Positions 6,865 through 11,824 of a DNA stretch of 14,205 nucleotides are shown here, piece by piece; position 1 is the first letter of the stretch, and the number at the start of each line of letters is the position of its first letter. The position numbers and the translations under genes were made by a program. The notes below the pieces were generated by a model. The model was not told where the DNA came from. It made no database searches and worked only from the letters and a program-made list of their open reading frames with translations. The stretch is from Kiritimatiellia bacterium (GTDB lineage: Bacteria; Verrucomicrobiota; Kiritimatiellia; RFP12; UBA1067): NCBI GenBank assembly GCA_017936245.1, contig JAGBFY010000308.1:1-14205 (forward strand), in the 5' to 3' direction.

Positions 6865-7347
6865 ATGAACAACACCACCAAAAAAGAAAAAGCCCCGATA
6901 TTCGACATCATCTATCTTGTAGTATGCCTTGCCGTATTCGCGCTCCTTGCCGGTTGCGCAACGAAGACGCGCCACATCGACCTTGCCGGAGCGTACGCAT
7001 CGCAAGCCGGAACCCTTGCCGTCGGCTCCATCGAAATCCAAAGCGCACCGGAGGGCGCGGAATCGGCTATGGTTGCCTACGAGGACGACACATCATGGTT
7101 CAGCGACGAGAAGAAGCACAAAATACGCATTCTCTTGACCGGCACGAACTCCACCGCATCCGCCGAGGGGATCGTGAAGAATATCTGCACGGCATTCACC
7201 GCAACCGCAACGGTTCTCAAGGGCGAGGGGTGCAAATGCGCCGACGGTTGCACCTGTTCGCCCTGCAAGTGTGACCCTTGCAAGTGCGGCAAGCGCGAAC
7301 CGGCCGACAAGAGCGAAGAGCCGCCTCCGTCCATTGACGAAATTTGA
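6865..7347 (+). CDS. Lipoprotein with metallothionein-like Cys-rich tail
   Basis: 160 aa. An AAGGAG ribosome site lies 8 bases before ATG 6865. A basic N-terminus (K-K-E-K) and a hydrophobic core at 12-27 end in the lipobox L-A-G-C, with Cys31 as the lipidated residue, so the product should be membrane-tethered and face outward. Residues 35-120 are an unrecognised domain with several V/I strands. Residues 123-141 carry eight Cys in C-x-C and C-x-x-x-C spacing (positions 123, 125, 129, 131, 134, 136, 139, 141) with intervening Lys, resembling a small metallothionein-type metal-binding tail. A short acidic and Pro-rich end follows. As the last gene before the terminator and just after possible lysis genes, an outer spanin-like role is one option; metal capture is another. 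Neither is shown. Confidence 0.75.
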   Translation: MNNTTKKEKAPIFDIIYLVVCLAVFALLAGCATKTRHIDLAGAYASQAGTLAVGSIEIQSAPEGAESAMVAYEDDTSWFSDEKKHKIRILLTGTNSTASAEGIVKNICTAFTATATVLKGEGCKCADGCTCSPCKCDPCKCGKREPADKSEEPPPSIDEI

Positions 7348-7426
7348 GCCGCTTGCGCCACTTGTCCTTTCGACGCAAGCGGCCTTAGCCCCCGTTGCCA
7401 TTGCCCGGCGACGGGGGCTTCCTTTT
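7348..7426 (+). terminator. Double hairpin between the convergent operon and integrase
   Basis: The first hairpin has perfect 10-bp arms, GCCGCTTGCG (7348-7357) and CGCAAGCGGC (7374-7383), with a 16-base loop, beginning right after the lipoprotein stop. The second has perfect 9-bp arms, AGCCCCCGT (7387-7395) and ACGGGGGCT (7411-7419), and is followed by TCCTTTTA, giving an intrinsic terminator for the rightward operon. On the other strand there is no T-run after the stem, so it would stop integrase transcripts less well. Confidence 0.75.
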
Positions 7427-8645
7427 ATCCCAACGCTTCCACCGCCGGAGCGGCGCGGCGAATCATCTCCTCTTCCACCGCGTCGAAGGTGTACACGTCG
7501 GTGATACATCCCCCGCCAGTATGCCCCAGAACGGCCCGTGCCGCGTCCAAGCCGAACGCCCGGCGGACTTCCGTGCCGAATGCGTGGCGCAGTCTGTTCG
7601 CGCCCCACGGGGCGATTTTGGCGCGTCTGCAAGCGGCGGCGATTGTTTTGGTGTACGCGTCGGTCGTCCATCTGTCGCCCAGCACACGCGGAACGTGCGG
7701 CGCGTCCTTGCGCTTGCCGTAAACCGGGGTGACCCTTGCGGCACGTCTGGCCATTACATGTTCCTCCATCGCGGCCATGGGCGAGAACGGCACGTCGCCG
7801 CCGTCCTTGTGGCGTGTGAGTATTTCCCGCGCCTTTGGGCCGATACAGACGACACGCGGCTGGCCCAATTCTCCGCGCCATTCGTTTTTGTTCACTTCCG
7901 GCGGGACGCGGTAAACCCACGGCAAGCGCGACGTGTCGATCAGCGACCAGCGCAAGGCGCAGAGTTCGCAAGGCCGCATCCCCGTCAATCGGTGGAGCCG
8001 TACCATGTCGGCCGTGTTGGCCACCATGTGTGCGACCGTGGCGGCAATCGTATCGTCCGAGACGGGGCGGACTGGCTGGCGTTCCGGAGCGGCCGACCTT
8101 CCGCGCTTCACGCCCTTGACTTGCGTCAGCTCCGCTTTCACGGCGGCCGGAATCAGAGCCTCGTCCAACGCCCACGAAATCATGTATTTGACGCGCCAGA
8201 GCCGGGCGTTCACGGTCGAGCGCGACACCCCGGAGCGGACGAGTGCGTCCCGGAGTTGCAGCATATCGCCGTGCGTCAATTCGGCCAAAGCCGCGCCGCC
8301 GAACATTTCCCGGAATAGACGCACGTCGAGCACGGCGTTCACCGCCGTGCTTGTGCCCTTGTAGTATTCGCGGCAATGATCAGCCCAAGCCGCGCAGAGA
8401 TCGGCGACCGTTGCGCCGCGAGGCTCATGCCGTGCGGCTTGCCGTGTGTGTTCCTCCCAATACCGTGCGGCGGCGTCTTCCGCCATCTTGCGCGGGCGAT
8501 CCGTCCGCATGGTATGTGTTGAGTTGGGGGCCTTGAGCGGCACGTTCCGCCGCGTCTTTTCGCCCGGCAGTTTCACCGAGTAGTACCAGAGGCCGTGGTT
8601 ATCCCAGACTGACCCCGTTTGCTTCATTTTCATTTGTGCGCACAC
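7425..8645 (-). CDS. int: Tyrosine recombinase (phage integrase)
   Basis: Up to 406 aa. It catalyses site-specific recombination between the phage and host attachment sites through a covalent 3'-phosphotyrosine. Residues about 78-175 fit the SAM-like core-binding domain, and 195-400 the catalytic domain. Catalytic residues seen: Arg224 in T-G-M-R-P-C-E-L, Arg353 in N-R-L-R-H-A-F-G-T-E, His375 in L-G-H and Tyr385 in D-V-Y-T-F. The first His of the usual H-x-x-R box is Asn350, a common variant. The N-terminus (about 12-60) resembles an arm-binding region. The start is uncertain: GTG 8645, ATG 8633 and ATG 8627 are in frame, none with a strong ribosome site. The F-G-L-D-A-A-R-A-V-L-G-H form recalls integrases of Planctomycetes and Verrucomicrobia. 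It faces tRNA-Ala, its likely target. Confidence 0.93.
   Translation of the reverse strand: MCAQMKMKQTGSVWDNHGLWYYSVKLPGEKTRRNVPLKAPNSTHTMRTDRPRKMAEDAAARYWEEHTRQAARHEPRGATVADLCAAWADHCREYYKGTSTAVNAVLDVRLFREMFGGAALAELTHGDMLQLRDALVRSGVSRSTVNARLWRVKYMISWALDEALIPAAVKAELTQVKGVKRGRSAAPERQPVRPVSDDTIAATVAHMVANTADMVRLHRLTGMRPCELCALRWSLIDTSRLPWVYRVPPEVNKNEWRGELGQPRVVCIGPKAREILTRHKDGGDVPFSPMAAMEEHVMARRAARVTPVYGKRKDAPHVPRVLGDRWTTDAYTKTIAAACRRAKIAPWGANRLRHAFGTEVRRAFGLDAARAVLGHTGGGCITDVYTFDAVEEEMIRRAAPAVEALG
8635..8644. promoter_or_regulatory. 10-bp palindrome at the integrase start
   Basis: TGTGCGCACA is a perfect palindrome covering the possible GTG start of the integrase. It could be a small operator or a chance palindrome. 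If translation starts at ATG 8633 or 8627 it would lie in the leader. Confidence 0.25.
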
Positions 8646-8702
8646 TTTCCGCCGTTTCCGGCAAACCCGTGTGGTTTGTCTTAAAGTGTATTAAAACACC
8701 CC

Positions 8703-8724
8703 AAAACGCCCCGTCCGGGCGGGC
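8703..8724 (-). terminator. Possible weak terminator between tRNA-Ala and integrase
   Basis: On the minus strand a 5-bp GC stem (CGCCC paired with GGGCG or its shifted form) with a short loop is followed by TTTT. It lies about 55 bases after the tRNA 3' end and could end the tRNA transcript before the integrase. The stem is short, so support is limited. The rest of the 8646-8777 spacer holds no gene that I can see. Confidence 0.3.
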
Positions 8725-8777
8725 GACCGCGAGGATGAGAACACGCGGAAACCCTTGTATTTGCACACAAACCGAAC

Positions 8778-8853
<76 letters not shown>

Positions 8854-8871
8854 AAAAAAGAAAACGTGTGT

Positions 8872-8900
8872 ATTTTATCAAAATACAGGGACGAGTGCAA
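8872..8900 (-). promoter_or_regulatory. Promoter of tRNA-Ala
   Basis: On the minus strand TTGCAC (8895-8900) is followed by a 17-base spacer and TAAAAT (8872-8877). Transcription would start near 8865, about a dozen bases before the mature tRNA 5' end at 8853. The -10 lies in a short inverted repeat TATTTT-ATC-AAAATA (8871-8885), which may be incidental. Confidence 0.6.
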
Positions 8901-8933
8901 GCGTTTTCTTTTGAAATTTTTGAAGGAGCTAAA

Positions 8934-9419
8934 ATGGCTGCATGTGGTATACTTTTGGGCATGAATATACGATTTTCAGTTGTTCTTGTCCGTCCGGAGA
9001 TACCGCACAACACAGGTGCGATAGGAAGACTGTGCGTTGGGCTCGGAGTGCCGCTTCATCTTGTTCGTCCGCTGGGTTTCCATCTTGATGACAGATCGAT
9101 TGCCCGTGCGGGGTTGGACTATTGGCCGCACCTTGATGTGTCAATCCACGATACCTGGGATGAATATCTTGCGGCTGCGAAGCCTAAACGGATGATGATG
9201 CTTTCAACGCATGGGGAAAAGTCGCTTTACGACTGCCGGTTCGAGGAAGGCGACGCGCTAGTGTTCGGAAACGAGAGTTCTGGGTTGCCGAAGGATTTCT
9301 ACGGACGTTACCGCGAATCGCTTTTCCGCATTCCCATGCCCGGCGAGCATGCGCGGTCGATCAATCTTGCAAATGCCGTTTCCATTGCGGCATATGAATG
9401 TTTTCGTCAGACGATGTAA
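8934..9419 (+). CDS. trmL: tRNA (cytidine/uridine-34-2'-O)-methyltransferase, TrmL/YibK type
   Basis: SPOUT-class enzyme that methylates the ribose of the wobble base in tRNA-Leu isoacceptors using S-adenosylmethionine. Family motifs, numbered from the second Met (ATG 8961): R-P-E-I-P-H-N-T-G at 11-19, R-L-C near 23, P-L-G-F-H-L-D-D at 37-44, A-G-L-D-Y-W at 50-55, then the trefoil-knot cofactor motifs V-F-G-N-E-S-S-G-L-P at 101-110 and R-S-I-N-L-A-N-A-V-S at 132-141. Length from 8961 is 152 aa, near the E. coli protein (157). Two starts are possible. ATG 8934 has GAAGGAG five bases upstream and adds nine residues; ATG 8961 matches the family N-terminus and follows an extended -10 element by seven bases. 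I list the one with the ribosome site. The next gene begins 18 bases after the stop. Confidence 0.93.
   Translation: MAACGILLGMNIRFSVVLVRPEIPHNTGAIGRLCVGLGVPLHLVRPLGFHLDDRSIARAGLDYWPHLDVSIHDTWDEYLAAAKPKRMMMLSTHGEKSLYDCRFEEGDALVFGNESSGLPKDFYGRYRESLFRIPMPGEHARSINLANAVSIAAYECFRQTM
8945..8953 (+). promoter_or_regulatory. Extended -10-like element just before the second trmL start
   Basis: TGGTATACT is a TGn-type extended -10 placed 7 bases before ATG 8961. Transcription starting at the usual distance would begin at about the A of that ATG, giving a leaderless message. It lies inside the coding region if the 8934 start is used, so it may be chance. There is no good -35. Confidence 0.35.
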
Positions 9420-9437
9420 GAAAAGGAGAGTGCTGCA

Positions 9438-10349
9438 ATGTACAAGAACCGTTCAGAAGCTATGGTTGCAATGGACCGGCGGCAGTTTGTCGCCGGGGCG
9501 GTTGCGGCAGGTTTGACCGGAATGGCATGGGGAAAATCTTCGCCTGCTCAATCCGATGATATTGCCGTGTGGCACAATGAAACGGAGCAGGTCTCGCCCG
9601 AAGTCTACAGGCAGTACATGACTGATGGCGGAACGCATGGCTTTGCCAGCCTTGAAAAACTGGAGGCGGCATTTGAAAAGGTCATGCACGAAGTGAAGAA
9701 CACAAAAGTGAGTGACATCCCTGCGGTGTGGAGCGTCTATAACATGGGGTATGTCATCAAGACGCGCGAATCGCTTTTTTCGATAGATCTTGTCCATCGC
9801 CGTGACATGGAGTTTGCCTCCATGCTGGATTTCGCTCTTGTCACGCATAATCATAGTGATCATTACAGGGCAAATCTGTGCAAGGCGATTGCCGGACGGA
9901 AGAAGCCGGTGATTTCGAACTTCATTCCGGTCAAGGGATATACGCGGGCGAAAAAGACGTTCAAGATAAAGGATGTGGAGATACGCACGTCGCTGATAGA
10001 CCACAATGACTGGCTCATAGATTTTACGACGGCCTTTGAGATCAAAGTCGGGAACTGGACGCTCTATCACACAGGCGATAGCGGCAGGGGTACGGAGCCG
10101 AAGCTTGAGACGGTATGGGGGGAACCTGATCTGTGGCTTTTCTTTCCTGGGTGCGGAATCGACACTGCCAAGGCTGTTGAGAAAATCAAGGCTAAGCGCA
10201 TAGTGTTCGGCCATCTCTGGGAACTTGAGCATAAGCAAAACCACCGGGGACGGCTTGACGAGCCGTTGCTCCGCCGTGCGCTTCTCCAGGCGGCGAAGGG
10301 CGGGAGCAAGAACACCTCGCTTGCCTTCTGGGGCGACAGGATCGTTTGA
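9438..10349 (+). CDS. Twin-arginine-exported metallo-beta-lactamase-fold hydrolase
   Basis: 303 aa, with ribosome site AGGAGAG 7 bases before ATG 9438. Residues 12-19 read M-D-R-R-Q-F-V-A, a twin-arginine signal, followed by an Ala/Gly-rich hydrophobic core to about residue 31, so the folded, metal-loaded protein should be exported by the Tat route. The metal-binding signature H-N-H-S-D-H is at 137-142. Further candidate ligands are His189, the H-T-G-D pair His211/Asp214 and His259 in F-G-H-L-W. These fit a one- or two-zinc MBL-fold enzyme of the UlaG/RomA-like broad group; the substrate cannot be told. It follows trmL by 18 bases and may be co-transcribed. The stop is followed by 116 bases before the next gene. 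Confidence 0.85.
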   Translation: MYKNRSEAMVAMDRRQFVAGAVAAGLTGMAWGKSSPAQSDDIAVWHNETEQVSPEVYRQYMTDGGTHGFASLEKLEAAFEKVMHEVKNTKVSDIPAVWSVYNMGYVIKTRESLFSIDLVHRRDMEFASMLDFALVTHNHSDHYRANLCKAIAGRKKPVISNFIPVKGYTRAKKTFKIKDVEIRTSLIDHNDWLIDFTTAFEIKVGNWTLYHTGDSGRGTEPKLETVWGEPDLWLFFPGCGIDTAKAVEKIKAKRIVFGHLWELEHKQNHRGRLDEPLLRRALLQAAKGGSKNTSLAFWGDRIV

Positions 10350-10445
10350 CGGTGGCTCAACATTTCCATTCAGATGAACTTATCGGGCCTTTGTATAGGG
10401 TGGTTTCTCGCTGATTGCCGCTTGTTACGATGACGGTGCTAATTG

Positions 10446-10454
10446 TGGTATAAT
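10446..10454 (+). promoter_or_regulatory. Extended -10 promoter of the ketosynthase-like gene
   Basis: TGGTATAAT combines a perfect -10 hexamer (10449-10454) with the upstream TG of an extended -10. The ATG of the next gene is only 11 bases further on, and there is no ribosome site between them. Expected transcription start is near 10461, leaving a leader of about five bases. The 10350-10465 spacer holds no gene. TTGTTA at 10422 is too far upstream (21 bases) to be an ideal -35. Confidence 0.65.
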
Positions 10455-10465
10455 TACTGCCAATA

Positions 10466-11824
10466 ATGGATGACACTCCCATAGCTATAGTGGGCATGAG
10501 CTGCCGGTTTGCACAGGCGCAGGATATCCGTGCGTTCTGGCGGAACATAATCGGCGGTCGTACGGCGTTCGCACCGTTGGATCATGGTGCGGCGCTTCCT
10601 ATTGGCGTCAAGAGCATGTTCGGAACGGGCTATCCATCTGTGGGTGCACAGCTCGGCAACCTCTATTCCTGCCGCCCGTTTGAACAGACGTTCCCGCGTC
10701 AGATAAACTCCGGCGAGAATCATGACCTGTATTTCATCACACAGTTGGCGTTCGATGCCATGTCCGATGCGGCATTGCGGCCGCATTCGTCAGATGTCAG
10801 GCGTGGTACGGTGCGCCTTGCCTATGCGCCGATGTTCAATCCGTCTCTCGTGAACTGGCTGTGCCATACGTATTTCCTTGACCAGACAGTTGAGGTGCTT
10901 CGTCGCTGTTTCCCCGGTGCGACGGAAGAGCATATGGACAACATCCGCAGCAAGCTGAAGGATTCGCTTCCCACTCCGAATGCCGACGCTCTTCTTTCCG
11001 CTACAGGACACCGTATCGCCGACTGGATAGCCCGAGAGGTTGCGTTTTCCGGTACAACCACGGCTATTGACGGCGGTGCACTTTCGGGTGTGTCGGCACT
11101 AGAGGCCGCTATGGATGATTTGCGTTCCGGCAGAGCGGACATTGCCCTTGCGGGAGCTGTGTTCCCGCCGTTCAGCAGACCTGTCCTTGAAGGCTTGGCG
11201 GGAAAGATTGCCTTTACGGAGGAGCGCGAACTCTATCCATTCGATCGCGACGCGAAGGGGACTCTTCCCGGCGAGGGCGGCGCGTTTTTTGTCCTTAAAC
11301 GCCGAGCTGACGCACTTGCCGCACACGACCGCATCTATGCGCTGGTGCGCAGTGTCGCGACCGGCTTCGGCGAACTTCCGATAGGCGAATGTGCCGAGAT
11401 TTCCAAGGCTCCGCTTTCAACCATTGCGATGATTGAGGCCGACGGCTCCGGATCAGCTGAGGCTGACAGCACTGATATCGATACCATACAGCGTCTCTGG
11501 GGTGAACATCATCCCGGTGGGGCTCTTGTTGGCGTAGGTTCAGTGAAAGGCAATGTCGGACACTGCTTTACGGCCGCCGCCGCCGCATCCATCCTCAAGA
11601 TCGCCCAGTCGCTCTATGTGCGCGTGCTGGCTCCGCAAGTGGCTGTGCCGCATCCGATGGAACGGCTTTCGAACATAAGTTCCTCAGCCTATCTTCTGGA
11701 CAAGGCCCGTCCGTGGATAACGGGCAATCCCACGCTTCCGAGAAGGGCGATGGTGTGCGCAAACGATTTCGATGGAAGGCGCATGGCCGTTCTGATGGAG
11801 GAAGAGCCGGAGAATCGCAGATGA
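10466..11824 (+). CDS. Ketosynthase-like protein lacking the catalytic Cys (chain-length-factor-like)
   Basis: 452 aa, with the fold of type I ketosynthases of the PUFA/heterocyst-glycolipid synthase kind. It starts with P-I-A-I-V-G-M-S-C-R-F, the usual KS opening, which fixes ATG 10466 as start although no ribosome site is seen. Where active enzymes have D-A-A-C-A-S-S it reads D-G-G-A-L-S-G, so the nucleophile is Ala205. Where they have E-x-H-G-T-G-T it reads E-A-D-G-S-G-S, so the first His is Asp326. Lys361 and His366 (G-S-V-K-G-N-V-G-H) remain. The C-terminal G-F-G-G-T-N loop is changed to D-F-D-G-R-R, and about 20 residues before the Asp326 motif are missing. It should not condense chains itself; a structural partner role is inferred. 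It overlaps the next gene by ATGA. Confidence 0.85.
   Translation: MDDTPIAIVGMSCRFAQAQDIRAFWRNIIGGRTAFAPLDHGAALPIGVKSMFGTGYPSVGAQLGNLYSCRPFEQTFPRQINSGENHDLYFITQLAFDAMSDAALRPHSSDVRRGTVRLAYAPMFNPSLVNWLCHTYFLDQTVEVLRRCFPGATEEHMDNIRSKLKDSLPTPNADALLSATGHRIADWIAREVAFSGTTTAIDGGALSGVSALEAAMDDLRSGRADIALAGAVFPPFSRPVLEGLAGKIAFTEERELYPFDRDAKGTLPGEGGAFFVLKRRADALAAHDRIYALVRSVATGFGELPIGECAEISKAPLSTIAMIEADGSGSAEADSTDIDTIQRLWGEHHPGGALVGVGSVKGNVGHCFTAAAAASILKIAQSLYVRVLAPQVAVPHPMERLSNISSSAYLLDKARPWITGNPTLPRRAMVCANDFDGRRMAVLMEEEPENRR

Larger units (their letters stand above)
1..8777. mobile_element. Right end of a tRNA-Ala-integrated prophage-like element (left end outside window)
   Basis: The stretch ends with a tyrosine recombinase gene that reads leftward and starts about 130 bases from the 3' end of a complete tRNA-Ala gene, the usual arrangement for elements that integrate into tRNA genes. 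Phage-type genes fill it: a beta-helix spike-like protein, a baseplate-like beta-sandwich protein, a short holin/XhlA-like membrane protein and a DUF1353 protein. Its base composition is visibly more GC-rich than the host genes beyond 8934. I see no capsid, portal, terminase or replication gene here; they would lie to the left. The left attachment site is not in the window, so the element's extent and whether it is complete cannot be judged. A satellite or degraded prophage remains possible. Confidence 0.75.

Noticed and set aside
7093..8376. Minus-strand open frame of 427 codons overlapping the integrase
   Set aside because: It is in another frame of the integrase region and continues into the terminator and lipoprotein gene; the integrase frame has all recombinase motifs.
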